The notes beneath the pieces are model-generated. The model saw nothing but the letters and a program-made list of their open reading frames with translations, was not told where the DNA came from and did not search any database. Shown piece by piece: positions 26,702-34,978 of a stretch of DNA of 64,000 nt. The translations under genes were made by a program, and so were the position numbers. The DNA is from Streptomyces sp. NBC_00287 (GTDB lineage: Bacteria; Actinomycetota; Actinomycetes; Streptomycetales; Streptomycetaceae), in assembly GCF_036173105.1 (NCBI RefSeq), contig NZ_CP108053.1, positions 434,001-498,000 on the forward strand, in the 5' to 3' direction. The first letter of the stretch is position 1; the number at the start of each line of letters is the position of its first letter.

Positions 26702-27067
26702 ATGTCGCAGGTCGAGGGAGCACGACTGTTCCGCGAGGCTTGGATCACCGGGGTGCGCAAGCACTTCCCCGGCGAACCCAAGCCCGGCTACGTCACCCCC
26801 TGGGAAGAGACCCCGGAGTGGGAGCGGCAGGCCGCCAGTTCCGTCCATGACCAGGTGCGACAGTTCCTCGACCTCAGCGACGGTCACGCCGCCCGCCTCA
26901 CCCGCGAGCAGAAGAGCCGCTTCGTCGCCACGTGCTGGACTGCCCAGATGTACCGGCACTTCGAAAACCCTAAGCCCGGATACGTCGCGGACTGGCCCGA
27001 CCTGCCCGACTGGCAGAAGGAGACGGACGCCGACATCTTCGAGGCCATTGAAGACGCCTTGAAATAG
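26702..27067 (+). CDS. Hypothetical protein with a duplicated about 48-residue unit
   Basis: The product has 121 residues. It consists of two similar units, FREAWITGVRKHFPGEPKPG plus YVTPWEETPEWERQ, and VATCWTAQMYRHFENPKPG plus YVADWPDLPDWQKE. The shared core is a W-x-HF-x-KPGYV-x-W-x-P-x-W-(E/Q) pattern. I do not recognise a family. The ATG at 26702 has GAGGGGAA upstream; a GTG at 26675 overlapping the XRE stop is an alternative start. It is almost certainly co-transcribed with the XRE regulator and may be its partner or sensor. Confidence 0.75.
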   Translation: MSQVEGARLFREAWITGVRKHFPGEPKPGYVTPWEETPEWERQAASSVHDQVRQFLDLSDGHAARLTREQKSRFVATCWTAQMYRHFENPKPGYVADWPDLPDWQKETDADIFEAIEDALK

Positions 27068-27184
27068 GCGTTCATCGCTGTTCCCCCGTAGCCGTAATTC
27101 GGAGTGCATCATCCACAAGCGGACGCGGTTGTCCTCCTCAGACGACAGAGGCTGCCGAAGGCGTTCGCCGGTGTTGGGGCGGCA

Positions 27185-28387
27185 CTAGCGCTGCGCGACG
27201 TCCTTGATGAACACGAGCCCGTCGATGGACGCCAAGTGGGCCGGGTCGAGCGGGGCGTAGCCGAACCAGGGGGATGTGCGGAGGTTCGGGTGCGTGTCGC
27301 CGAGGGTTGTGGTCAGGCGAGTGGCGTCGACGATGTACTGGCTCTCCGGGAGCTCGTACAGGAGTCCTTCGACGGTGTTCGGCGGTGGGGTATGCACTCC
27401 CTGGTGATGGATCGTGCCGAGGGCCGTCGCCACGAAGGCGTACTCCTCGCCGAGGTGGGCGCTCGCCAGTGCGCCGGCGCTCCACCACTCCACCGGCCCC
27501 TCCCACATCTGCATCGTGCTCTTCTCCCGCTGGAGATGGGAGTTGTGGGCGTACACGAGTGCCGGGCCGCCGGCGGCGAGGGCGAGGAGGTTGGCGGACA
27601 TCATCGAATCCCGCACGCCCAGCAGCCGGGGCATGCGGGCCGGTGAGGTGTCGGCCATCCAGTAGTGGTAGCGCAGGAGGCCCGTTGCGGTACGGCCGTA
27701 CAGGCGTGCACGGTTCCAGTCGTCCCGCGAAGTCGTCGTGATCAGGTGGGGTGTCTGTTCGTCGAGGAGTGCCATCAAGTCGTCGGCCAGCAGCCGTAGT
27801 TCCGCGGCCTCGGCCGAACGTCCCACCGACTGGGTCGGGTCCATCATCACGGCGGGATTGGTCCACGGGTCGTCGGCGCCGAGCAAGCGGTCGAGTGTTT
27901 CCGCGGTGCAGGGGAGCAGGGCCGCGTCCACCTGCGCCGAGAGGTAGCCGTGGAGTGCGGTGAGGGCCTGGCGGGGACTCGCCGCGCCGGTGATCTCCAG
28001 AGGGCCGTCGAAGCCGGCGAAGTGGAGGCGCTCGGGCGCGGGTCGGCCGTCGTTGTAGGTGCGCATCCAGCGCACCAGCTCGCGGTTGGCCGTGGAGGCG
28101 CCGAGCCCGTGGCTGAATCCGTGCTCCATGACCTCGTCGAGGGTGCCCGTGCCCGAGGTGACGTAGTCGTCGACTACCAGGCCCATCATGCAGTCGCTCT
28201 CGATCGTGATCGTCCGGTAGCCCTCCTGCTCGACGAGTTGCCGGAAGAGCTCGTTGCGCAGGTCGAGCAGGGTGTCCTCGCCATGGGTGGGCTCGCCCAG
28301 CGCGAGCAGTCGGGGCCGGGTCGGGAGCAGCTTCATGAGGGCGGCAGCCTCGACGGCGTGCGTGGTTGCCTTGATGTCCGTTGCCAT
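27185..28387 (-). CDS. Erythromycin-esterase-family protein
   Basis: The product has 400 residues, the usual length for EreA/EreB-like proteins. Characteristic motifs are LALGEPTHGEDTLLDLRNEL (catalytic-type His and Glu), ITIESD and VYAHNSHLQREKS. Members hydrolyse macrolide lactones, but many relatives act on other substrates, so macrolide resistance is not proven. The ATG at 28387 follows a TACCGT box by seven bases and has no ribosome site, so the mRNA may be leaderless. An 18-bp palindrome lies at 28391-28408. The divergent gene encodes a two-HTH MerR regulator that probably controls it. Confidence 0.88.
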   Translation of the reverse strand: MATDIKATTHAVEAAALMKLLPTRPRLLALGEPTHGEDTLLDLRNELFRQLVEQEGYRTITIESDCMMGLVVDDYVTSGTGTLDEVMEHGFSHGLGASTANRELVRWMRTYNDGRPAPERLHFAGFDGPLEITGAASPRQALTALHGYLSAQVDAALLPCTAETLDRLLGADDPWTNPAVMMDPTQSVGRSAEAAELRLLADDLMALLDEQTPHLITTTSRDDWNRARLYGRTATGLLRYHYWMADTSPARMPRLLGVRDSMMSANLLALAAGGPALVYAHNSHLQREKSTMQMWEGPVEWWSAGALASAHLGEEYAFVATALGTIHHQGVHTPPPNTVEGLLYELPESQYIVDATRLTTTLGDTHPNLRTSPWFGYAPLDPAHLASIDGLVFIKDVAQR

Positions 28388-28390
28388 GCA

Positions 28391-28420
28391 TTCAACGGTA
28401 TCGTTGAACCTTCGGTTGAA
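28391..28420. promoter_or_regulatory. Palindromic operator between the esterase and MerR genes
   Basis: TTCAACG-GTAT-CGTTGAA (28391-28408) is a perfect 7-bp inverted repeat with a 4-bp spacer. A third half-site GGTTGAA follows at 28414-28420, twelve bases after the second. The palindrome ends four bases from the esterase ATG and overlaps its probable -10 box, a typical place for a MerR or repressor site. Confidence 0.6.
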
Positions 28421-28445
28421 ACTTTCGCGCGGAATCGTGGATGTC

Positions 28446-29177
28446 ATGGGGCGAAACCTTCAAAACGGGGAGCGGCTGAGGCCCGTTGACCTGGCGCGCG
28501 GGCACGGTCTGTCCACGCAGGCAGTCAGGAACTACGAGGAGGCCGGCATCCTTCCGGCCGCCGCTCGCACCGCCCATGGCTACCGCACCTACACCTCGCT
28601 GCACGCGGCAGCCCTGCGCGCGTTCCTCGCCCTCGTGCCCGGCCACGGCCACCAGACGGCGATGTCGATCATGCGGGCGGTGAACGAGGACGCGGCCGAG
28701 GAGGCGTTCCGCCTCATCGACGAGAGCCACGCCCAGCTCCTCGAGGACCGGCGGACCCTCCAGGCCGTGGAGAGCGCCCTTCGCGACCTGGAGCCCCTCA
28801 CGGGGTCGGAGTCGGCCGCGGCGTCCTCGCCCGGTGGCATGTTCATCGGGCCACTGGCAGGCACGCTCGGGATCCGGCCCGCGACGCTGCGCAAATGGGA
28901 GCGGGCCGGGCTGGTGAGCCCGCGCCGCGACCCGCTGACCGGGTATCGCGTCTACGACGAAGCCGACGTACGGGATGCCCGGCTGGCCCACCAACTCCGG
29001 CGGGGCGGCTACCTGCTGGAGCAGATCGCGCCGCTCATCGCCCAGGTGCGGGCGGCCGGAGGTCTTGAGCCCCTGGAGGCCGCCCTGCGCGACTGGCACG
29101 GCCGACTGTCCGCCCGCGGGCGGGCGATGCTGACCGGCGCCGCGGAGCTGGAGGCGTACCTCCGCAAGCGGGGATGA
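28446..29177 (+). CDS. MerR-family regulator with two HTH units (TioE-like)
   Basis: The product has 243 residues. A first MerR HTH lies at the N-terminus (LARGHGLSTQAVRNYEEAGI, then LPAAARTAHGYRTY). A second, complete MerR-type HTH lies near residues 140-200 (LAGTLGIRPATLRKWERAGL followed by VSPRRDPLTGYRVYDEADVR). Two HTH units in one chain resemble TioE-type regulators. It is divergent from the erythromycin-esterase-like gene with a palindromic site between them. Dimer binding to tandem half-sites would fit the observed repeats. The effector is unknown. Confidence 0.85.
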   Translation: MGRNLQNGERLRPVDLARGHGLSTQAVRNYEEAGILPAAARTAHGYRTYTSLHAAALRAFLALVPGHGHQTAMSIMRAVNEDAAEEAFRLIDESHAQLLEDRRTLQAVESALRDLEPLTGSESAAASSPGGMFIGPLAGTLGIRPATLRKWERAGLVSPRRDPLTGYRVYDEADVRDARLAHQLRRGGYLLEQIAPLIAQVRAAGGLEPLEAALRDWHGRLSARGRAMLTGAAELEAYLRKRG

Positions 29178-29292
29178 GACGCCGCCGCGAAGAGGCCAAC
29201 GGGGTGTTCCCAGCGGTGTCGGGGCGCCGACGAGGGACCGTTCAGCCATGCTGGAACAGGGCGGATCCCCTTCTTGCGACAAGGAGCACCGT

Positions 29293-29508
29293 ATGCCCAC
29301 CAACACGGTCGAACGATTCCTGGCAGCCCTGGACCCGGGGCACAAAGAGGCCGTCGGCGCCAAGCCGCGCGAGGAGCAGGAACGCCTCGCGGCAGCCTGG
29401 GAACGGGAACTGGAAGCGGACGACGAGCTCGACACCCTCGACGAACTGTCACCGCCGGCAGCGGAGGCCGAGGCGGCTCGCCGCGTCCTGGACCGCGAGA
29501 CCGACTAG
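29293..29508 (+). CDS. Small acidic hypothetical protein (71 aa)
   Basis: The ATG at 29293 has AAGGAG six bases upstream. The 71-residue product (MPTNTVERFLAALDPGHKEA) is acidic and helical, with the Glu/Asp-rich stretch ELEADDELDTLDELSPPAAE. I do not recognise a family. It converges with the PAP2 gene. A short RNA-polymerase- or envelope-binding protein is possible, but nothing in the sequence shows it. Confidence 0.6.
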   Translation: MPTNTVERFLAALDPGHKEAVGAKPREEQERLAAAWERELEADDELDTLDELSPPAAEAEAARRVLDRETD

Positions 29509-29543
29509 CGGCCGCCCCACTTCGCGGTGATCACTCACACGGT

Positions 29544-30953
29544 TCAGACCAGTTCGAGTTGCCGTTGCGGTTCTCGCGCTGGTGCGGCCGTCGCTTCCCA
29601 CCGTGCGACGGTCCGTACGTAGCCGTAGATCACCGAGGTCATCGCCAGCAGGAGCAGGGGTCCGGCCAGCCACGGATGCTTGGCCATGTCCAACGGCACG
29701 TAGCGGTACGACACCAAGAGCGCGGCGAAGACCGTCGCGCCGTAGGCGACCAGCCGGACCCCCGATCGATCCCAGCCCCGGTCGAATGTCCGCAGACCCG
29801 CCTCGATCGTGAGCGTGAACACCACGCCGGCGATGAGGTCCGCGCCGTAGTGGTAGCCGAATCCCAGCGTCGCGGCGAGCGTGGCGATCAGCCAGAACGT
29901 TCCTGCATAGCGCAGAAGTCGTGGGCCCTTGCGGGAATGGATGAAGATCGCGACCGCCCACGCCGTGTGCAGGCTGGGCATGCAGTTCCGGGGGGTGACC
30001 CCGTCGAACGGCATGTGCTGCGGGGGGCTGATCGGCGGCAGAGTCTGCGGCCACAGGTTGGCCGCCGCCCACTGCACGCTGGGTGCCGATTCGGGCGCCC
30101 ACAGGCTGACCGACGCCCATTGCTCGGTGCCGGTGCCGTAGGCGAAGACCGGTCCGACCACCGGGTAGATCATGTAGAAGGCCGGTCCGATGAGGCCTAT
30201 CACCAGGAAGGTGCGCACCAGGTGGTGGCGGGGGAAACGGCGCTCCGCCGCCACGCCACGGAATTGATACAGCGCGACGACGACCGCGGCCACCGGGAGT
30301 TGGCCGTAGACGAAGTCGAGGACATTGAAGCCGATGGGGCCGGAGGCCTCGACGATCCGGCCTACCAGCCAGGACGGGTCGCCCAGGGCGTGATCGGCGG
30401 TCGCCACGTACTGGTCGAGCACCGACGGTCGGGTCTTCGAGGTGATGAACAGCCAGGTGTCGCCGGTCTTGCGGCCGGCCATCAGCAGCAGGGCCAGCCC
30501 TACGCCCTTGAGCAGCAGGACGCGTTCGCTGCCGGTGCGGCGCGTGACGGCGATGACCCCACAGCCCAGAATCACCCACAATGCGCCATTACCGAAGGGG
30601 TGGCCTTCCGTCACCTTGACGTCGAGCGCCCAACGGACCGCCGAGAAAGCGACATCGATACCGATCGCGCCGCCCAGCGCGATGAATCGTTGCCGCCAAG
30701 TGAGTACCACCATCATCAACGCCATGGAGGCGTACAGCAGGCCACCCGATTTGGGGGCGAATATCACCTCTCGCGTCTGGGTGGTGATCGGCCCCGGCAG
30801 GCCGTAGCGACGCGCGGCGAACTCCAGCGCTATGAGGAATCCGAGGGCCACGACAGCCGCCACGGCCCAGAGTCTCGCCCGTGGTTGACGCCACAGCGGG
30901 AGCGGGATTCCGTCACTTATTCGCGGAGATATGCGTGATGGTCTGTATCTCAA
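29544..30953 (-). CDS. PAP2-family membrane phosphatase (inositol-phosphotransferase-like)
   Basis: The product has up to 469 residues and about ten membrane segments. The C-terminal half has the PAP2 motifs CMPSLHTAWAVA (the SxxxTH-type block) and FGYHYGADLIAGVVFT, which carry catalytic histidines. This arrangement resembles Aur1/Ipt1-type phosphatases and phosphotransferases acting on lipid or polyprenyl phosphates at the outer face of the membrane. The only start for the full frame is a TTG at 30953 without a ribosome site, so the true start is uncertain. It is transcribed alone. Confidence 0.82.
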   Translation of the reverse strand: MRYRPSRISPRISDGIPLPLWRQPRARLWAVAAVVALGFLIALEFAARRYGLPGPITTQTREVIFAPKSGGLLYASMALMMVVLTWRQRFIALGGAIGIDVAFSAVRWALDVKVTEGHPFGNGALWVILGCGVIAVTRRTGSERVLLLKGVGLALLLMAGRKTGDTWLFITSKTRPSVLDQYVATADHALGDPSWLVGRIVEASGPIGFNVLDFVYGQLPVAAVVVALYQFRGVAAERRFPRHHLVRTFLVIGLIGPAFYMIYPVVGPVFAYGTGTEQWASVSLWAPESAPSVQWAAANLWPQTLPPISPPQHMPFDGVTPRNCMPSLHTAWAVAIFIHSRKGPRLLRYAGTFWLIATLAATLGFGYHYGADLIAGVVFTLTIEAGLRTFDRGWDRSGVRLVAYGATVFAALLVSYRYVPLDMAKHPWLAGPLLLLAMTSVIYGYVRTVARWEATAAPAREPQRQLELV

Positions 30954-31257
30954 TTTTCGGCCGATTTACTCGATTTTGATCAAAGGGCAGGGTGATTTCG
31001 CTCGTCCGACGAGGGAAGACGGAAAGATCGCGGTCCGGGTTCCAGCCCGGCCGACGAATGCGGCCGTAGGCAGCACGAAGTCCCCGTTTGTGCACGAACG
31101 TGAGCCCCCGAGACCCCCGACCCCCCAGGTCAGAGCCCCCGCATCATACGGGTTTCCCCACCGTTGGCCCTAGAGCAAGGTGAAGTGCCTTTTGCGTTCA
31201 CCGCGAGGGGCCCGGCATCCCGGAGCGGGGTAGGGCAACGCCCGTTTCCCCGCCCCC
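30954..31257. other. Intergenic stretch without a supported gene
   Basis: These 304 bp upstream of the PAP2 gene have an unusually AT-rich start (30954-31000). A GGTGAA/TTCACC inverted pair lies at 31179-31184 and 31197-31202. The AT-rich part probably holds the PAP2 promoter. No RNA gene or coding frame with similarity was found. Confidence 0.45.
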
Positions 31258-32223
31258 TCACCACCGCCCCGCCTCACTCCCCACGATCGCCTCCGACGCC
31301 TTCCCGTCCACGCCCACCGGCACCTCACCGGCCACCATCACGCGGTGCATGATCCGAGGATGATCAAGGTGGGCGCTGTCGCTCGGGGCCAGATGGATCG
31401 TCGCGCGGTTGTCCCAGAAGGCCACGCTCCCCGGTTCCCAGCGGAAACGGACCGTGTACTCGGGCCGGACCGCCTGGTCCAGGAGGAGGTCCAGGAGCGC
31501 CTGGCTCTCGGCTCGGGAGAGGTCGGCGATCTGTTCCACGTAGTAGCCGTTGATGTAGAGGATGCGCTCCCCCGTCTCCGGGTGGACCCGGACCAGCGGG
31601 TGGAGCGTCGCCACCTGGTGGTCCAGGAGGTGGCGGAGGTACGCGTCGTCCCCGGGCCGCGGCTGATACCCGACGCCCAGGCGGTGTTCCGCCCTCAGGC
31701 CGGACACGAACTCCCGCACGGGGGCCGAAAGTCCGGCGTACGCGGCCGCCAGGTTCGACCACGTCGTGTCGCCTCCGTACGGCGGGACCGTCTCCGCGCG
31801 GAGGATCGTCGCGGCGGGTGGGTCGACGCGGGCGCCGTGGTCGCAGTGCCAGCCGCGCAGCAGGGTGTGCCGGCGGCGGCGCAGCCACTCGTCGTGCTCC
31901 ATGCCGAAGCGGCCGCCCAACTCCAGCCGGTCCGCAGTGGTTTCCACCTCCGGGAAGTCCGGCGGGGACGCCTTCCCGCGGCGCGGCAGGACGACCGGCT
32001 CGCCGAAGCGGCGCGCGAACGCCACGTGTCCGGCGTGGTCCAGCGGCTGGTCGCGGAAGAACACCACCTTCCAGCGCAGCACCGCGGCCCTGATCACGGC
32101 GACCACGGCGTCGTCGAGGTCGCTCGACAGGTCCACGCCCGTGATCTCCGCCCCGATGTGCCCGGCGGCCGGTTTCACCTCGATCGCCGCGGGCGGCTGC
32201 GCCGCGCCCCTGTCCGTCGTCAT
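31258..32223 (-). CDS. TauD/TfdA-family Fe(II)/2-oxoglutarate dioxygenase
   Basis: The product has 321 residues. The iron triad is His126 and Asp128 in GWHCDHG, and the distal His in HPRIMHRVMVAGE, which also carries the 2-oxoglutarate-binding Arg. The N-terminus has the family's GAEITGVDLSSDLDD block and VVFFRDQPLDH. TauD-like enzymes hydroxylate taurine, alkyl sulfates, phenoxy acids or secondary-metabolite intermediates; the substrate is not evident. The ATG at 32223 has GGAGAA three bases upstream. It is divergent from the APH-like gene. Confidence 0.92.
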   Translation of the reverse strand: MTTDRGAAQPPAAIEVKPAAGHIGAEITGVDLSSDLDDAVVAVIRAAVLRWKVVFFRDQPLDHAGHVAFARRFGEPVVLPRRGKASPPDFPEVETTADRLELGGRFGMEHDEWLRRRRHTLLRGWHCDHGARVDPPAATILRAETVPPYGGDTTWSNLAAAYAGLSAPVREFVSGLRAEHRLGVGYQPRPGDDAYLRHLLDHQVATLHPLVRVHPETGERILYINGYYVEQIADLSRAESQALLDLLLDQAVRPEYTVRFRWEPGSVAFWDNRATIHLAPSDSAHLDHPRIMHRVMVAGEVPVGVDGKASEAIVGSEAGRW

Positions 32224-32346
32224 GTGTTCTCCGTGGGTCGTCAGCCGGTTCACCGAAGATCGTGACAGCGATCGGCGCCGGAGGCGACAGGGCCCTGCCC
32301 CAAATTCCGTTGCGCGCCCCGCGACCGGCCGCATACCGTCCCGATC

Positions 32347-33279
32347 ATGCTGCCCGTCGTGGAAACGGACGAGGAATGGGACGCGGTCGTCCCGGACGAA
32401 ACGGTGATGCGCCCGGGAGCGGAGGACCTGTGCGCCCGCCTCGGCCTCGCCGGAGAGCCGCTCACCCGCTTCCCGGACGGTTCACAGCCGGTCTACGCCG
32501 TGGGCGACGAGCATGTGCTCAAGCTCTTCCCCGGGGCCGCCGCCGAGGACGGGATCGCCGAGGGGCGGGTGCTGTCCTTCCTCCAGGGGCGGCTGCCCGT
32601 ACCGACGCCGCAGGTGCGGGAGTTCGGTGCGTACGAGAACGGCTGGCAGTACGTCCTGATGTCCCGCCTGCGCGGGGAGAACCTGGCCCGGTCCTGGGAC
32701 CGGGTGCCGAGGGCCGACCGGGAGCGGCTCGTCGCCGAGGTCGGCCACGCCCTCGCGGTACTGCATTCCCTCACCCCCGACCCCCTTCAGGACGTCCTCG
32801 GCCCCGGCGACTGGGGCGCCTTCGTGGACCGGCAGCGCGCCGGGGCCGTGGAGCAGCAGCGTGCACACGGGCTGCCGGAGGTGTGGCTGGAGCAGATCCC
32901 GGACTTCCTCGACTCCGTCTCCCTGCCCCGCACACCGCAGCCGTCCCTGCTGCACACCGAGGTGATGCAGCAGCACTTCCTCGTCGATCCGGGCGGCCGA
33001 CGCCTGACGGGGCTGTTCGACTTCGAGCCCGCCATGATCGGGGACCGCGCCTACGACTTCGTGGGCGTCGGCCTGTTCGTCACGCGCGGGGATCCGGGAC
33101 TGATGGCCCTGCTCGCCAGGTCGTACGGCCGCACCTTCGAGCCGGCCGTCCTGCTCGCGTACACGCTGCTGCACGTCTACAGCAAACTTCCTTGGTATCT
33201 GCGGGAGTTGGGCGAACCGGGCGAGAAGAAGCTGCCCGCTCTCGCCGAGGCCTGGTTCGGTACCGGACTCACACCGTGA
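32347..33279 (+). CDS. APH-like phosphotransferase with altered catalytic motifs
   Basis: The product has 310 residues and the aminoglycoside-phosphotransferase fold: VYAVGDEHVLKLFPG, then SFLQGRLPVPTPQVREFG, then the catalytic region LLHTEVMQQHFLVD. The usual brenner motif HGDxxxxN is here HTExxxQH, so the catalytic Asp and the metal-binding Asn are both replaced. The DFE motif, LFDFEPAMIGDRAYDF, is present. It may be a pseudokinase or use a different residue arrangement. Its stop overlaps the convergent GH32 stop by 11 bp. Confidence 0.82.
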   Translation: MLPVVETDEEWDAVVPDETVMRPGAEDLCARLGLAGEPLTRFPDGSQPVYAVGDEHVLKLFPGAAAEDGIAEGRVLSFLQGRLPVPTPQVREFGAYENGWQYVLMSRLRGENLARSWDRVPRADRERLVAEVGHALAVLHSLTPDPLQDVLGPGDWGAFVDRQRAGAVEQQRAHGLPEVWLEQIPDFLDSVSLPRTPQPSLLHTEVMQQHFLVDPGGRRLTGLFDFEPAMIGDRAYDFVGVGLFVTRGDPGLMALLARSYGRTFEPAVLLAYTLLHVYSKLPWYLRELGEPGEKKLPALAEAWFGTGLTP

Positions 33280-34816
33280 ACTCCCGTATCACCGTGTTCC
33301 GGAAGACCGCCGTACCGTCGATCGAGAACAGCGCGACCCCGGTGTCGATCAGGTACGGGAAGACCTCCGAGGTGTGCACGTACCGGCCGTCGTCGATGAA
33401 CATCTCCACCGAGGTACGGTCCACCAGGATGCGCAGCCGAACCCGGCCCGCTCCCCGGTCGAAGGGGCTGTGGCTCTCCTGCCAGCGGCCGGAGGCGTCG
33501 GGGTTGACGGTGGGGCGGCGGTTGAGGAAGGCGTAGTCGCCGTAAATCCCGGCGTCGATGTGCCGGACTCCGTCGGGTGAGCGGCGCAACTGGACGCCCG
33601 CTCCGGTGAGTTGGTCCCATGCGATCTCACAGGTCAGCTCGTAGGCGGTGCCCGTGTAGTCCAGTTCGTGGGTGCCGTTGACCTCCACATCACCCAGGCT
33701 CACCGTTCGCGAGACGTACGAGTCCAGTGCGGCGACCGGCCGCGAGGCCAGGTAGTACGCACCCGAGGAGCCGCGCTTCAGCCGGACCTCGCGGACGATC
33801 GAGTCGGTGCCGTTGAAGCCGTCGGAGTCGATCGTGGGCGTGGTGTTGGCGTAGTCCCAGTTGTTCAGCCAGCCGATCGCGTAGCGGGTGTGCGCGTCCA
33901 CTTCACCGTTCCCGCCCCGCTTTTCGAAGGTGACGGCGCCGTACCAGTCCCAGCCGTGGTCCAGCCACTGCGGGTCACTCGCGTCGGCGGTGAAGGTGGT
34001 GCCGTCGAAGGAGCCGGTCCAGTACGCGTAGGTGTTGGGCAGCCCGGAGGCCTTGGCGTTGGCGCTCACGCCCAGCACCCACCTCGCCGTGCCGTCGTCG
34101 GCGGTGATGCGGAACAGGTCGGGGCACTCCAGGACGCCGATGCCGTCCTTGACGAAGCCGCTGACGTACGTCCAGGACTTCAGGTCCGCGGAGTGGTAGA
34201 AGCCGACCTTGTTGTTCTCGGCGAGGGTCATCACCCAGCGGCCGCGTTCCTCGTCCCGGACGACCTTGGGGTCGCGGAAGTCGCGCACGCCGGGGTTGGC
34301 GAGGACCGGGCCGGTGCCGTGCGGGCGGAAGGTGCGTCCGCCGTCGGTGGAGTAGTACAGGTACTGGGCCTGGGTGACCTCGTCGGGCGCCATGGTGGCC
34401 AGGACGATGACCGCGCCCGCGCCGAAGTCGGCGGTGTTGTCGGTGTCCACGACGGCCGAGCCGGACCAGACGTCGCCGTTGGGGGTGGTGTCCTTCGGCA
34501 CGGCGATCCCGCGGTCGGTGAAGGACACGAGGTCGGTGCTGGTGGCCAGGCGCCAGGCGGTGCCCGTGGTCGTGCCGCCGGTCGTGTAGTCCGGGTTGTA
34601 CAGGTAGTAGTAGTGGTACTCGCCGTCGATCCACACCGGTCGCTGCGGGTCGTTCTTCCACTGGTCGGGGACCGTGAAGTGGTAGGTGGCGCGGTAACTG
34701 GCGCATGTGGCGGCGGACTTGGTCCTCGCGGCGGCGGGGGGCGCGGCGGGCAGCAGGACGGCTGCCGCGCCCGCCGTGGATCCGGCGAAGAGCGCTCTCC
34801 TGGACATCCCACGCAT
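33269..34816 (-). CDS. Secreted GH32 fructanase (levanase/inulinase type) with Tat signal
   Basis: The product has 515 residues. A twin-arginine signal SRRALFAGSTAGAAAVLL precedes an AAPPAAA region. The GH32 five-bladed propeller follows: nucleophile block WKNDPQRP (a variant of WMNDPNG), FRDPKVV as the RDP motif, and LECPDLF as the EC motif with the acid/base Glu. The C-terminal beta-sandwich ends with SVEMFIDDGRYV. It should cleave levan, inulin or sucrose outside the cell. The adjacent ABC importer and intracellular GH32 support this. It is divergent from the importer across 160 bp that contain LacI-type palindromes. Confidence 0.92.
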   Translation of the reverse strand: MRGMSRRALFAGSTAGAAAVLLPAAPPAAARTKSAATCASYRATYHFTVPDQWKNDPQRPVWIDGEYHYYYLYNPDYTTGGTTTGTAWRLATSTDLVSFTDRGIAVPKDTTPNGDVWSGSAVVDTDNTADFGAGAVIVLATMAPDEVTQAQYLYYSTDGGRTFRPHGTGPVLANPGVRDFRDPKVVRDEERGRWVMTLAENNKVGFYHSADLKSWTYVSGFVKDGIGVLECPDLFRITADDGTARWVLGVSANAKASGLPNTYAYWTGSFDGTTFTADASDPQWLDHGWDWYGAVTFEKRGGNGEVDAHTRYAIGWLNNWDYANTTPTIDSDGFNGTDSIVREVRLKRGSSGAYYLASRPVAALDSYVSRTVSLGDVEVNGTHELDYTGTAYELTCEIAWDQLTGAGVQLRRSPDGVRHIDAGIYGDYAFLNRRPTVNPDASGRWQESHSPFDRGAGRVRLRILVDRTSVEMFIDDGRYVHTSEVFPYLIDTGVALFSIDGTAVFRNTVIREFTV

Positions 34817-34874
34817 CACACATCGTTCCTCTCGTCGGAAACGGCGGCTCATGTGGACCAGGACTCTGCGACCT

Positions 34875-34978
34875 AACTCGTTAAAGGTCAAGCTGTCACG
34901 ACTCTTGACAGCGCCGTAACGCGCTTCACATCATCTGGGGCATCAACCCTGATCTAACACGAGTTAGGCCCGTTAGAT
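34875..34978. promoter_or_regulatory. Candidate LacI operators of the fructan genes
   Basis: Between the secreted GH32 and the ABC operon lie TAACTCGTTA (34875-34884) and CTAACACGAGTTAG (34954-34967). Outer arms ATCTAAC (34952-34958) and GTTAGAT (34972-34978) overlap the latter and reach the ABC-binding-protein ATG. These TAAC...GTTA palindromes with a central CG resemble LacI-family sites. They are placed to repress both divergent units. The encoded LacI regulator at 39562-40626 is the likely binder. Confidence 0.6.

Noticed and set aside
27185..28387. Calling the esterase a macrolide-resistance gene.
   Set aside because: The family includes many members without macrolide activity, and no resistance or macrolide genes are nearby.
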